Source: Streptomyces calvus (lineage in GTDB: Bacteria > Actinomycetota > Actinomycetes > Streptomycetales > Streptomycetaceae). From it: DNA of 64,000 bases. The DNA is taken from positions 248,001 to 312,000 of the forward strand of contig NZ_VCNP01000010.1 of assembly GCF_006782915.1 (NCBI RefSeq), written 5' to 3'. How positions within the stretch are numbered: the stretch's first letter is position 1; each line of letters opens with the position of its first letter. Below are positions 9,947 through 19,500 of the stretch, piece after piece. A program made the translations under genes and the position numbers. The notes beneath the pieces were generated by a model. The model saw only the letters and a program-made list of their open reading frames with translations. It searched no databases and was not told the origin of the DNA.

Positions 9947-11484
9947 GGACGGTGCCGGGGCCGAGTGACCATGTCGTCGTGGTCGGTGCCGGTCTGTCCG
10001 GGCTGGCCTGCGCGCTGCACCTGCTGGGCGCGGGACGCCGCGTCACCGTGCTGGAACGGGACGCGGGCCCGGGCGGCCGGGCCGGCCGCGTGGACCTCGG
10101 CGGGTTCCAGGTGGACACCGGCCCGACGGTGCTGACCATGCCGCACCTGGCCGACGAGGCGTTCGCGGCCGTCGGTGACAGCCTGCGCCGCCGCGTCGAG
10201 CTGATGCCGCTGCACCCGGCCTACCGGGCGTGCTTCGCCGACGGGTCCTCGCTCGACGTGCACTCCGACGGTGAGGCGATGGAGGCGGAGGTGCGGCGGT
10301 TCGCCGGACCGGTGGCCGCGGCCGGTTACCGCGCCCTGCGGCAGTGGCTGGAGCGTCTGTACCGGGCGCAGATGCGCCGTTTCATCGACACGAACTTCGA
10401 CTCGCCCGTCCAGCTGCTGCACCCGGATCTGGCGCGCCTGGCCGCGCTGGGCGGCTTCGGACGGCTGGACGGCCGGATCGGCCGCTTCCTCCCCGACGAC
10501 CGGCTGCGCCGCGTCTTCTCCTTCCAGGCCCTGTACGCGGGCGTGGCGCCGGGGCGGGCGCTCGCGGCCTATGCGGTGATCGCGTACATGGACACCGTGG
10601 CCGGCGTCTGGTTCCCGAAGGGAGGCATGCACGCGCTGCCGCGGGCGATGGCCGACGCGGCGGCGGACGCCGGTGCCGACCTGCGCTGGTCGGCCGAGGT
10701 GAGCACGCTGGAACGCTCGGCGGGCCGCGTGCGAGCGGTCCGCCTGGCGTCCGGCGAGCGGATCCCGTGCGACGCGGTGGTGCTGACCTGTGAACTGCCC
10801 GCCGCCTACCGGCTGCTGGGCCGCACGCCCCGGCGTCCGGCACGTCTGCGTCACGCGCCGTCCGCGGTGGTCCTGCACGCGGGGACGGACCGCACCTGGT
10901 CCCACCTCGCCCACCACACGATCTCGTTCGGCGCCGCGTGGGAGCGCACGTTCGACGAGTTGACGCGTTCGGGAGAGCTGATGAGCGACCCGTCCCTGCT
11001 GATCACCCGCCCGACCGCGCACGATCCCGCGCTGGCACCGCCCGGCGGCCACCTCCACTACGTCCTCGCGCCCTGCCCGAACACCACCGTCGGGCCCTCG
11101 GCCGAGGCCTGGCGGGACCTCGGTCCCCGTTACCGCGACCGCCTGGTCGGCGAACTGGAGCGCCGGGGCCTGGACGGCTTCGCGGACAGTGTGCGGGAGG
11201 AACTGCTGGTGACACCGCTCGACTGGACCGCACAGGGCCATGCGGCGGGCAGTCCCTTCTCGGTCGCGCACACGTTCGCCCAGACGGGGCCGTTCCGGCC
11301 GCGCAATCTCGTGCGCGGCGTGGAGAACGTGGTGCTGGCGGGGTGCGGGACCACTCCGGGCGTCGGCGTGCCGACCGTGCTCGTCAGCGGCAAGCTGGCC
11401 GCCGCCCGCGTCACCGGGGGCACCGGCCGGCGGACGGGCGCGACGCACGGGCGCGTGGCCGAGCGGGTGGGAGGAACGCGATGA
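9943..11484 (+). CDS. crtI: CrtI-type phytoene desaturase / FAD-dependent oxidoreductase
   Basis: The enzyme has 513 residues. The N-terminus has the dinucleotide-binding motif VVVGAGLSGLACALHL followed by E-R-D for FAD binding, then GGRAGRVDLGGFQVDTGPTVLTMP, the signature of phytoene desaturases (given here only by its key residues GGR and DTGP). The C-terminus GCGTTPGVGVPTVLVSGKLAA closes the FAD site. It should introduce double bonds into a carotenoid or related isoprenoid chain. The GTG start overlaps the crtE stop. The stop codon lies inside the first copy of a 45-bp repeat and overlaps an ATGA. A phytoene synthase gene, normally next to crtI, is not present in this window. Confidence 0.88.
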   Translation: MRTVPGPSDHVVVVGAGLSGLACALHLLGAGRRVTVLERDAGPGGRAGRVDLGGFQVDTGPTVLTMPHLADEAFAAVGDSLRRRVELMPLHPAYRACFADGSSLDVHSDGEAMEAEVRRFAGPVAAAGYRALRQWLERLYRAQMRRFIDTNFDSPVQLLHPDLARLAALGGFGRLDGRIGRFLPDDRLRRVFSFQALYAGVAPGRALAAYAVIAYMDTVAGVWFPKGGMHALPRAMADAAADAGADLRWSAEVSTLERSAGRVRAVRLASGERIPCDAVVLTCELPAAYRLLGRTPRRPARLRHAPSAVVLHAGTDRTWSHLAHHTISFGAAWERTFDELTRSGELMSDPSLLITRPTAHDPALAPPGGHLHYVLAPCPNTTVGPSAEAWRDLGPRYRDRLVGELERRGLDGFADSVREELLVTPLDWTAQGHAAGSPFSVAHTFAQTGPFRPRNLVRGVENVVLAGCGTTPGVGVPTVLVSGKLAAARVTGGTGRRTGATHGRVAERVGGTR

Positions 11485-11560
11485 GCCGCGGGTGGCCGCG
11501 TGGCCGAACGGGTGCGAGGAACGCGATGAGCCGCGGGTGGCCGCGTGGCCGAACGGGTGG
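11453..11560. repeat. 45-bp tandem repeat spanning the crtI stop codon, 2.4 copies
   Basis: Copies start at 11453, 11498 and 11543 (the last partial, 18 bp). Each full unit carries a GGAACGCG-ATGA block, so a ribosome site and a start codon are duplicated. The unit is 15 codons long. The first copy is the natural end of crtI. Confidence 0.9.
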
Positions 11561-11702
11561 ACGCAGTGCGAAGAGCTGCCGTGCGCATGGGCGAGTGGAT
11601 GACCGAGTGGATGACCGAGTGGGTGGCCGAGTGGATGGGCGAGTGGATGGGTGGAGCGCGATGGCGGGGTGTGTCGTCGGGCGGAAGGGAGGGGTGCGAT
11701 GA
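11481..11702 (+). CDS. Repeat-built 73-codon linker ORF
   Basis: This frame starts with an ATGA overlapping the crtI stop and ends with a TGA overlapping the ATGA of the Rieske gene, so it is coupled at both ends. Its product is low-complexity. A duplicated MSRGWPRGRTG segment comes from the 45-bp repeat, and a (G/D)RVD(D/G) series from five 12-bp repeats. No fold is expected. It occupies the place where a phytoene synthase or methyltransferase would be expected, and may be a remnant or a filler that preserves translational coupling. Whether the peptide is made is unknown. Confidence 0.35.
   Translation: MSRGWPRGRTGARNAMSRGWPRGRTGGRSAKSCRAHGRVDDRVDDRVGGRVDGRVDGWSAMAGCVVGRKGGVR
11593..11652. 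repeat. 12-bp tandem repeat, five copies
   Basis: The unit is GAGTGGATGACC. The five adjacent copies at 11593, 11605, 11617, 11629 and 11641 differ by one to three bases. They lie inside the 73-codon linker ORF and encode the RVDD/RVDG series. Confidence 0.9.
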
Positions 11703-12709
11703 GCGGCCGGGCGGGCGGGAGGCGTTGGACACCGCCGTTGCGGCGCCGCCGTCGGGGTCCCGGCTGGGCGGCGCAGACGCCGACGTGGCAGCGGGCGCGG
11801 CCGGCGCTCATCGCCGACGCGCTCAAGCGGGCGTCCGCCCGCCCGTCCGGCAACTGGTTCGTGGTCTGCGCCTCCCGGGAGGTGCGCGCCGGAGGCCGTC
11901 CGTTCGGCAGGACGGTCGGCGGCGCGGAGGTGGTGCTGTGGCGCTCGGACGGCGGTGAGCTGCGGGCGGGTCCGGGTGCCTGTCCGCATCTGGGCGCTCC
12001 CCTGCGCGACAGCCGGGTGGTGTGCGGCACCCTGGTGTGCCACTGGCACGGACTGGCCCTGAACGGTTCGCCGTTCGCCGGCTGGCAGCCGTTCCCGGTG
12101 CACGACGACGGCGTACTGGTGTGGGTGCGGCTGGACGAAGTCGGCGGCGAGGAGCCCACCGCCCGGCCGGTGGTGCCCGTGCGCCCGGCGGCGGGCAGCG
12201 GGGTGGACGCCGTGTTCACGGCGACGGGCCGGTGCGAACCGCAGGACGTGGTGGCCAACCGGCTCGACCCGTGGCACGGATCGTGGTTCCACCCTTACTC
12301 GTTCGTCGACCTGACCGTGGTGCGGGAGCCGGGGGGTGAGGAGGACGACGTGTTCGTCGTCGACGTCTCCTTCCGGGTGGCCGGGCGTCTGGTGGTGCCG
12401 GTGCGGGCCGAGTTCGCCGCGCCGGAGCCGCGCACGGTCGTCATGCGGATCACCGACGGCGAGGGCGCCACGTCGGTGGTGGAGACCCATGCGACGCCGC
12501 TGACCGGTCCGGACGACGACCGTCCGCGCACCGCCGTGATCGAGGCTGTGGTCGCCGTATCGGACCGGCCGGGCTTCGCGCTCGCCCGGGCCGCCGCCCC
12601 CGTGCTGCGCCCGCTGATGCGCCGTACCGCGGGGCGTCTGTGGCGGGACGACCTGGCGTACGCCGAACGCCGCTGGGCGCTGCGCAGCACCGGACGGTTC
12701 CACGGTTGA
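11699..12709 (+). CDS. Rieske [2Fe-2S] protein, DUF5914 family
   Basis: The protein has 336 residues. The Rieske cluster motif is C-P-H at about residues 94-96, then C-H-W-H about 16 residues later (VCHWHG). These give the two Cys and two His ligands. The C-terminal half (about 160-336) is the DUF5914 region, with NRLDPWHGSWFHPYSF near its start; this looks like the mononuclear-iron domain of a ring-hydroxylating type oxygenase, with His residues at WHGSWFHP. It is known as a companion of carotenoid genes in Streptomyces, where it may hydroxylate or cleave the product. ATG at 11699 has a GGAAGGGAGGGG ribosome site and overlaps the stop of the linker ORF. The precise reaction is unknown. Confidence 0.85.
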   Translation: MSGRAGGRRWTPPLRRRRRGPGWAAQTPTWQRARPALIADALKRASARPSGNWFVVCASREVRAGGRPFGRTVGGAEVVLWRSDGGELRAGPGACPHLGAPLRDSRVVCGTLVCHWHGLALNGSPFAGWQPFPVHDDGVLVWVRLDEVGGEEPTARPVVPVRPAAGSGVDAVFTATGRCEPQDVVANRLDPWHGSWFHPYSFVDLTVVREPGGEEDDVFVVDVSFRVAGRLVVPVRAEFAAPEPRTVVMRITDGEGATSVVETHATPLTGPDDDRPRTAVIEAVVAVSDRPGFALARAAAPVLRPLMRRTAGRLWRDDLAYAERRWALRSTGRFHG

Positions 12710-12738
12710 CCCGGCGCCGGGCGCCCGGACGGCCGCGC

Positions 12739-12773
12739 GGCACCGGCACCGGCACCGGCACCGGCACCGGCAC
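12739..12773. repeat. GGCACC hexanucleotide repeat
   Basis: Five exact GGCACC units run from 12739 to 12768, followed by GGCAC. They lie just after the Rieske gene stop. Confidence 0.95.
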
Positions 12774-13113
12774 ACCGTGCGCTGTGGGAGGGCGGTCGTC
12801 CCGGCGCGCCGCGTGGGAGCACCCGCGATCTGTTGTGATGTGCCGCCGCCCGCGGCTGGAGGTATTCACTGAATTCGTCTGCACCGCCGAACTCGAAGTA
12901 TTCGATCTCCAGGACGTGATTCTCCTGCCCGCGTCGAACCACCGGTCGGCATTTCCGAACCGGGCGTCTTCGCCGATCCACCGAAACAGCGCTGTGCCAG
13001 TCCGGTCAGCCGTCGAGAGTCCTGTCAACTGACGTCAGGTACAGGGGTATTGCGGAAGAATTCGGAAGGCCACCGCCTCAAACATCGAATTTTTGCCCGC
13101 TTTGTCCAGGCGG

Positions 13114-13143
13114 TGGACCAGGCGTGCTGCCGTGCGGTATAAA
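13114..13143 (+). promoter_or_regulatory. Candidate promoter of the MmpS-like gene
   Basis: A TATAAA hexamer at 13138-13143 stands out in this GC-rich sequence. A weak -35 (TGGACC, 13114-13119) lies 18 bp before it. The gene starts 66 bp downstream. Confidence 0.3.
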
Positions 13144-13208
13144 CCCCCGGTTCCTTGCCGGAAAGGCGCGCGAGAATCACGCGCCCGACGAAAGCCGCAT
13201 CCACAGCA

Positions 13209-13760
13209 ATGGCCGAAACCACGGAAGAAGAAGCGAGAACATCAGGCTCCGTCAGCCCTGAAAGCACCGAAGGCGCCGGAAAGGATTCGGCCGACCCGGC
13301 CGGAGGAACGACCGAAAAGGGCGGTCGTGGCGACCGGGCCGGTTTCATCGTGGCCGGTGCGGTGCTCGTCGCCTGCCTGGGCCTCGTCCTGTACGGCGTC
13401 CTGGGCACGGAGGACGGAACCGGCGACGACGAGCCGAAGGTGCCGACGGCCGCCGTGACCTACGAGGTCACCGGTGAGGGAAGCGTCGACGTCAGCTACC
13501 TCGGCCGCAGCGAGAAGGGCACGGCGACCGTCGAGAAGAACGTCGAACTGCCCTGGAAGAAGACGGTGCAGGTGCCGCTGGGCCGGCCGCCCACGGTCGG
13601 CATCGTCCTGGACGCCGAGGGCGGGCAGGCCCGTTGCGCCCTCGCCATCCGCGGCAAGCACGTCCAGAGCTCCACCGCGTCGGGCTCCTACGGCCGCGCC
13701 ACCTGCGCCGGCGAACTGCCCGCACCTCCCAGCACCGACCCGCCGGCCGACAACGGCTGA
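13209..13760 (+). CDS. MmpS-like membrane-anchored protein
   Basis: The protein has 183 residues. A long acidic, low-complexity cytoplasmic N-terminus (about 1-55) precedes one membrane helix (GFIVAGAVLVACLGLVLYGVLG). The outer domain (about 85-165) has VTYEVTGEGSVDVSYLG and VELPWKKTVQVPLG. These strands match the MmpS fold, known in mycobacteria as accessory proteins of MmpL transporters. No MmpL gene is adjacent. Two cysteines (ARCALAI, ATCAGEL) may form a disulfide. ATG at 13209 was chosen because the upstream extension to 13155 is basic and lacks a ribosome site. Confidence 0.75.
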   Translation: MAETTEEEARTSGSVSPESTEGAGKDSADPAGGTTEKGGRGDRAGFIVAGAVLVACLGLVLYGVLGTEDGTGDDEPKVPTAAVTYEVTGEGSVDVSYLGRSEKGTATVEKNVELPWKKTVQVPLGRPPTVGIVLDAEGGQARCALAIRGKHVQSSTASGSYGRATCAGELPAPPSTDPPADNG

Positions 13761-13856
13761 CGGGATCCTCCCGGGACGGCCCGCCCCTCGGGCGCCGTCA
13801 CCGGTGTCAACGCCCGCCGCGCCGGGGCGACCCGGCCGTCAACGCAAGGGGACCGA

Positions 13857-14411
13857 ATGAAGACCGCGATACGCCTGGGCAGTGCCTGCGCCGTGCTGCT
13901 CACCGCCCTGCTCGTCGCACCCGCCGCGTCCGCGGCCGACCTGTCCGGCGCAAAGGCCGACCGGTCGGCCGGGATCGTGGAGATCCAGGGCATCAAGGTC
14001 GAACGGCAGGCGACGGCGGAGACCAAGCGGATCATCGAGTCCGACGCCCGGGTCGCCACCGCCACCGCCAATGTGTGCGGTTCGGGCTACACCATCTCCA
14101 CCGGCGCCGCCCGCTACGGCACCTACGGCACCACCTACACCTGGACCAACGGCACCACCACCGGCGACTCGTACTACGACAAGCCGATCTGTGCCGTCTT
14201 CTTCAACGACACCGGCTACACCCGCTACATGGGCATCCGCCTGAAGGACAACTACACCTCCACGGCCGACGTCGAGGACTTCGGTGCGTACCGCTCCTAC
14301 GCCGGGCCCGTGTACCAGAAGCGCGGCTACTGCGGAAAGGCGTACTCCTACATGGAGATCGGCGGCACGGCCGTCGTCGACAACTACCTCACCGTCGGCT
14401 CCTGCAACTGA
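13857..14411 (+). CDS. Secreted protein of unknown function
   Basis: The precursor has 184 residues. The signal peptide is residues 1-26 (cleavage after ASAAD-type AxA). A helical segment (about 30-62) looks like a propeptide or linker. The mature domain is rich in Tyr, Thr and Gly (GAARYGTYGTTYTWTNG). It has four cysteines (VCGSG, PICAVF, GYCGKA, GSCN) that could form two disulfides, so it is a small beta-rich extracellular protein. It follows the MmpS-like gene by 96 bp on the same strand. A GGGG-type ribosome site precedes ATG at 13857. I do not recognise the family. Confidence 0.75.
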   Translation: MKTAIRLGSACAVLLTALLVAPAASAADLSGAKADRSAGIVEIQGIKVERQATAETKRIIESDARVATATANVCGSGYTISTGAARYGTYGTTYTWTNGTTTGDSYYDKPICAVFFNDTGYTRYMGIRLKDNYTSTADVEDFGAYRSYAGPVYQKRGYCGKAYSYMEIGGTAVVDNYLTVGSCN

Positions 14412-14418
14412 CGCCGTC

Positions 14419-14467
14419 CCGCGCGGTGCCACGTCCCCGGTGCGGTGCGGGGCGCGGCACCGCGCGG
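14419..14467. terminator. Bidirectional hairpin terminator
   Basis: CCGCGCGGTGCC (14419-14430) pairs perfectly with GGCACCGCGCGG (14456-14467) around a 25-nt loop. It lies between the convergent secreted-protein gene and SWIM gene. Confidence 0.6.
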
Positions 14468-14509
14468 CGCACCGCCCTACGACGTCACCTGCGGCTCCGC
14501 CGCCGTCCC

Positions 14510-16597
14510 TCACAGGTCGTCCGGTGTGTCCAGGCCGGTGAGGGCGCCCACCGGGTCGGGGTCCGGGGTGCCGCGGGGCCACCAGTCGTCGTGGCCCGGC
14601 TCGGACTCGTAGGCGTACCACAGGTTGTCGCGGCCGAGGCGGAGCTGCACGTGACCGCGGGGATGGGTGAGGCGGTTGCGCCAGGGACGGAAGGCGGGGA
14701 GGTCGGCGGCGAGGAGGAGGGGACGGGCGCGGTCGAAACGGCCGGCCGGCGGGTCCCAGGGCTCCTCCAGGACGGCGAGGCCGGTGCGTCCGCCCTGGCG
14801 CCAGGCGGCGACCGCCCGCGCCAGCTCGGCGGGGGTGCGGCCGACGGCGGTGGCGAGGGACGAGTACAGGGCGCGTGTCGCCGCGGTCAGGCCGGACCCG
14901 GGCCGGGCCGCGGCCAGGCGCACCGCGTCGTGCCACAGGGTGAGCCCGCCCACCGGGTCGCGGCCGGTGGTCAGCAGGGCGTGCGCACGGGCGGCGGCGT
15001 CGGTGGCCAGCTGGTCCAGCGCGAACGGGTCCGGTCCACCCGGGGACGCGGGGTACACGGGCGGCTGTTCGGGGTGCGGCGGCGGAGGCAGTGGGGCCGG
15101 GAGCGGGGGCAGGACGCGGTCGCGCCGGGCGAGGACCTCCGCGGCGCGTACGCCGGGCAGCGGCTCGGGGTCCCTGTCCCGGGCGGCGCGGGCCGCGCGG
15201 GCGGCGCTGAGCCGGGACAGCGCGTCGATCACTTCGCGTTCGCCGCGTCCGCGCAGCAGGAGCAGTACGAACGGGTCGGCGTCGAGCAGCCGGGCGGTCT
15301 GGTAGCACAGGGCCGCGGCGTGCTTGCAGGGGTGACCGGAGTCGGGGCAGCTGCAGCGCGGGTCGAGGTCGCCGGGGCCGGGCAGCAGCGGGACCCCGCA
15401 GTCGGCGGGGGACTGGGGCATCTCCTTGTCCAGCAGGGCCGCGATGTGGCCGGGCCGTTCGGCGGCGGCGTCCAGGAACCGCTCCCAGTCGGCGTCCCCG
15501 AACGTCCGCAGCCGCACCTGCACGCGGTACGGCCGCGGGCGACTGCCCCGTACGTAGGCGAGAACGAGCCCCGGCGTGACGGTGATGGCGTCGACGTGGC
15601 CCTGCTCGGCGTAGCCGCGGCCGCGGGCCAGGCGGGCGGCATCCAGCGCCCCGTCCTCCAGCGCGGTGACCCACGCCCTCCCCCACCAGGTCTCGGCGAA
15701 CCCTTCACCGTCCGAGGGGCGGGGCGGAAACGCGGGGAAGGTACGCCGGTGGTCCCCGTCCCGGCCGGGCGCGGCCATGGAACGGGGCGCGTGCGGCATG
15801 GGCGCGGGAGCGTGGGCGGGCTCGAGGGAGGCCTGGGAGTGGGCGGGGTCGCCGGGGTCGGGCGTGGAGTCGCGGACGCCGTCGCGCGGGGTGTGGGCGG
15901 GGTCGCGGTGGGCGGGGCCGGAGAGGTCGCGGGGGGCGGCCGGATCCGGAGCCGGGGTGTGGGGTGCCGGAGGGCCTGAAGTTCCTCGGCCTGGGCGGGT
16001 GTCGGGCGGCGTGGGTGCCTGGGGTGTCGTGGTGCGTGAAGTCGCCGTGCGCCGTGGGCGGTCGGCGGGGGCCGGGTCCCGTTGCGGGTCGTCCGCCGCG
16101 TCGGGCATGCGGAAGGCGTCGGCGAGGGCCGCGCGGACCGCACGCGCCCGGTCGTCGGCCGCACGGTCGCCGCGGGTGGTGCGCGGGAGGCGGGGAGCGG
16201 GTGCCGCGGGCCGCGTACGGGGCGGCCGGTCGTCCGCCTCGGCGCGGGCGCGCAGCGCCTCCGCACGCGCCGACCGCAACGCCTCCCGCGCGATGTCACC
16301 GGGCCGACGAGCAGGACGGGACTCGTCGGCCGGACGGGACTCGTCGGCCGGACGGGGCTCGTCGGCCGGACGGGGCGCCGGAGCGGTGGCCGACTGGCCC
16401 GAGGAGGCGGGCTGGTCAGACGTCCGGCCCGGGGTCGTCTCCGCCCCGGCGGCCGGCTGGTCCGACGCCCGGTTCTCGGAGGGCTCCGCACCGGTGTGCG
16501 GGTGATCGGGTGTGCCGGACGGCACCGGTCCGCGGCGCGCCCGCTCGCGCGCCGCGCGCAGCGCCTCCCGGGCCTCGTCGGACGGGCGGGGTGTCAT
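14510..16597 (-). CDS. SWIM zinc-finger protein
   Basis: The protein has 695 residues. The first 270 or so are low-complexity and rich in Pro, Ala, Arg and Asp, including an RPADE-type repeat around residues 75-95. A folded region starts at about residue 280 with FAETWWGRAWV. The SWIM motif C-x-C ... C-x-H is CSCPDSGHPCKH, a zinc-binding element used for nucleic-acid or protein contact. The C-terminal third is helical. Its ATG overlaps the stop of the SNF2-helicase gene (ATGA), so the two are made together and probably act as a complex. This pairing is common in actinobacteria. The biological role is not established. Confidence 0.88.
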   Translation of the reverse strand: MTPRPSDEAREALRAARERARRGPVPSGTPDHPHTGAEPSENRASDQPAAGAETTPGRTSDQPASSGQSATAPAPRPADEPRPADESRPADESRPARRPGDIAREALRSARAEALRARAEADDRPPRTRPAAPAPRLPRTTRGDRAADDRARAVRAALADAFRMPDAADDPQRDPAPADRPRRTATSRTTTPQAPTPPDTRPGRGTSGPPAPHTPAPDPAAPRDLSGPAHRDPAHTPRDGVRDSTPDPGDPAHSQASLEPAHAPAPMPHAPRSMAAPGRDGDHRRTFPAFPPRPSDGEGFAETWWGRAWVTALEDGALDAARLARGRGYAEQGHVDAITVTPGLVLAYVRGSRPRPYRVQVRLRTFGDADWERFLDAAAERPGHIAALLDKEMPQSPADCGVPLLPGPGDLDPRCSCPDSGHPCKHAAALCYQTARLLDADPFVLLLLRGRGEREVIDALSRLSAARAARAARDRDPEPLPGVRAAEVLARRDRVLPPLPAPLPPPPHPEQPPVYPASPGGPDPFALDQLATDAAARAHALLTTGRDPVGGLTLWHDAVRLAAARPGSGLTAATRALYSSLATAVGRTPAELARAVAAWRQGGRTGLAVLEEPWDPPAGRFDRARPLLLAADLPAFRPWRNRLTHPRGHVQLRLGRDNLWYAYESEPGHDDWWPRGTPDPDPVGALTGLDTPDDL

Positions 16598-19500
16598 GCC
16601 GGCCTCCGCAGGGACACCAGGTCGGACAGCTCACGGTCGGAGAGCTCCGTGAGGGCCGACTCGCCGGAGCCGAGGATCGCGTCGGCGAGGGCGCGCTTGG
16701 ACTCCAGCATCTCCGCGATGCGGTCCTCGACCGTGCCCTCGGTGACCAGACGGTGGACCTGCACCGGCTGGGTCTGGCCGATGCGGTAGGCGCGGTCGGT
16801 GGCCTGCTCCTCGACCGCGGGATTCCACCAGCGGTCGAAGTGGACGACATGGCCCGCGCGGGTGAGGTTGAGTCCGGTGCCGGCGGCCTTCAGGGACAGC
16901 ACGAGCACCGGGGTGGCCCCGCTCTGGAAGCGGTCCACCATGCGCTCCCGCTCCGGCACCGGCGTACCGCCGTGGAGGAGGTCGACCGGGACGGCGCGTC
17001 CGGCGAGGTGCGCGGTGATCAGCCGAGCCATCCCGACGTACTGCGTGAACACCAGGGCCGAACCGTCCTCGGCGAGCAGCGTGTCCAACAGCTCGTCCAG
17101 CAGGGCGAGTTTGCCGGAACGGGCGGCGAGCCGGTCGCCTCCGGCCCGTGCGGCCTCCTCCTTCAGGAACAGCGCGGGATGGTCGCAGATCTGCTTCAGA
17201 GAGGTCAGCAGTTTCAGCACCAGACCGCGCCGGCCCATCCCCTGCGCCGTCTCGATGGCGGCCATCGACTCACGCACCACCGCCTCGTACAGCGCGGCCT
17301 GTTCGCGGGTGAGCGGTACCGGGTGGTCCGTCTCGGTCTTGGGCGGGAGTTCGGGCACGATGCCGGGGTCGGACTTCTTGCGCCGCAGCAGGAAGGGGCG
17401 GACGAGTCGGGCCAGGCGCTCGGCCGCCTCCTCGTCCTCGCCGGTCTCCACCGCGCGCGCGTGCCGGGCGCGGAAGGACTTCAGCGGGCCGAGCAGTCCG
17501 GGCGTCGTCCAGTCGAGCAGGGCCCACAGCTCGGAGAGGTTGTTCTCCACCGGTGTGCCGGTGAGGGCCACGCGCGCGGGCGCCGGGATGGTGCGCAGGG
17601 CTTTCGCGGTCGCGGAGTGGGGGTTCTTGACGTGCTGTGCCTCGTCGGCGACGACCATGCCCCAGGGGCGTTCGGCCAGCGCGGGCGCGGCGGAGCGCAT
17701 GGTGCCGTAGGTGGTGAGGACGAAGCCGCCGTCCAGGTCGTCCAGGCTGCGGTCGGGGCCGTGGAAGCGGCGCACCGGGACGCCGGGCGCGAACCGGGTG
17801 ATCTCCCGCTGCCAGTTGCCGAGCAGCGAGGCCGGGCAGACGACCAGCGTGGGCTCGCTGCGGGCGCGTTTGAGGTGCAGCGCGATCAGGGTGATCGTCT
17901 TGCCGAGGCCCATGTCGTCGGCGAGGCAGCCGCCGAGGCCGAGTGACGTCATGAGGTCGAGCCAGGCCAGGCCCCGGAGTTGGTAGTCGCGCAGGGTCGC
18001 GTCGAGGCCGGGCGGCGGTTCCGCGGGCACGACGCCGGTGATCAGGCGGTCGCGGAGGGCGGCGAGGGCGCCGGCGGGGACCGCCTCGACCGTCTCGCCG
18101 TCGACCTCGGCGGTGCCGGTGAGGGCGACGGACAGCGCGTCGACCGGGTCGAGCAGGCCCAGGTCCCGTTTGCGGGCCTTGCGCACCAGCGCCGGGTCGA
18201 CCAGCACCCACTGGTCGCGCAGCCGCACCACCGGCCGGTGGGCCTCGGCGAGCGCGTCCATCTCCGCCTCGGTGAGCGGGTCGCCGCGGAGGGCGAGCTG
18301 CCAGCCGAACCGCAGCAGGTCCTCGCTCTCGAAGAAGCCGGTGCCGTCGGTCGCGGAACCGGGCGCGGGTCGGACCACCGCCGTGGCGGTGAGGTCCTGG
18401 GCGAGGTCACGGGGCCAGTGCACCGCGACACCCGCCGCGGCGAGCCGGGTCGCCGCCACGCCGAGCAGATCGCTCAGCTCGTCCTCGGACAGTGCCAGCA
18501 CATCGGGCACGTCCTGGTCGCAGAGCCGGTCCAGAGGTGGCCAGACGCGGGCCGCGCGGCGCACCGCGAGCGCCGCGTCCACCCGTGCGCGGGGACCGAA
18601 GTCGCCGTCCGCGTCGCCCGCCCACAGCGCCGCCGCGTCGGCCACCAGGGTCGGGTCGGCGAGGCTGTGCACCTGCACGATCGCCGCGCCCGCACCCCGC
18701 GCGGCGCCGCGCCCGCCGCCGGGGGCCGCGCCGGCGTCGAACAGGTCGTACGCGGACAGGTCCAGGCGGAGCGAGATCCGTACCCCGGCGTCCATGCCGG
18801 CGGCGACCTCGGCGGCCCAGTCGTGGGCGTCGGGCAGCCGCTGCGCCTTCCGCGCGGCGAACGGCAGTCCGGAGGCGTACGGCGCGGCCGGTGTGCGGGG
18901 CAGGGTGTCGGCGACCGCGTCCAGGAAGGCGCGCACCAGCGCCTCCGGCCGGGGCAGGCGGAGCGGGCCGGGGCCGGGCAGCGGCACGGCGTGGCCCTCG
19001 TGGGGCAGGGCGGCGGCCACCGCGCGCAGGTGCGCCACGTCGTCCCGGTCGAGCGGGCCGGCCCGCCAGGCGTCGTGTCCGGTGGCGGTCAGGCCGGGCA
19101 GCAGCCGGCCGCGGGCGGTGAGCCGCAGGGCGTGCAGGGCGGCGGCGCCCCAGCAGGCGGTGGCGGGGTGGGCCGCGGGGTCGTGCCGGGCGCGGACCAG
19201 CAGCGGCAGCGCCTCGTCGACGGGGAGGGAGAAGGCCGGTACCGTCCGCCGCCGGACCCCGCTGCCGTGCGGCCGGACGACGGTGAGTTCGGTGCGCCGG
19301 ACCGCCCCCGTGCCGCCCGCCCCACCGACCTCCGGCCCACCATGATCGAGCAGCCCGTGGTCGAGCGGGTCGCCGGCGAGCGGGTCGTCACCGGGCGGGC
19401 CCTCGGCGAGCGGGCCCTCGGCGAGCGGGCCGTCGGTGAGCGGCGCGGTGTCCAGCGGTTCGGGGCCCAGCGGGCCTTTGCCGGGCGTGCCGGCACCGGT

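Larger units (their letters stand above)
12710..13208. other. Intergenic region with AT-richer centre
   Basis: No supported gene lies here. The first part carries a 6-bp repeat (separate entry). From about 12840 to 13150 the sequence is clearly AT-richer than the neighbourhood. It probably holds the promoter of the MmpS-like gene. The open frames on both strands contain the repeat as poly(Gly-Thr) or poly(Gly-Ala) and look spurious. Confidence 0.5.

Noticed and set aside
9643..12258. 871-codon minus-strand frame across the carotenoid operon
   Set aside because: It is a shadow of crtE, crtI and the Rieske gene, with low-complexity sequence where the repeats lie.
12640..13032. Open frames across the gap between Rieske and MmpS-like genes
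   Set aside because: The frames translate the GGCACC repeat as poly(Gly-Thr) or poly(Gly-Ala), and the remainder matches no family.
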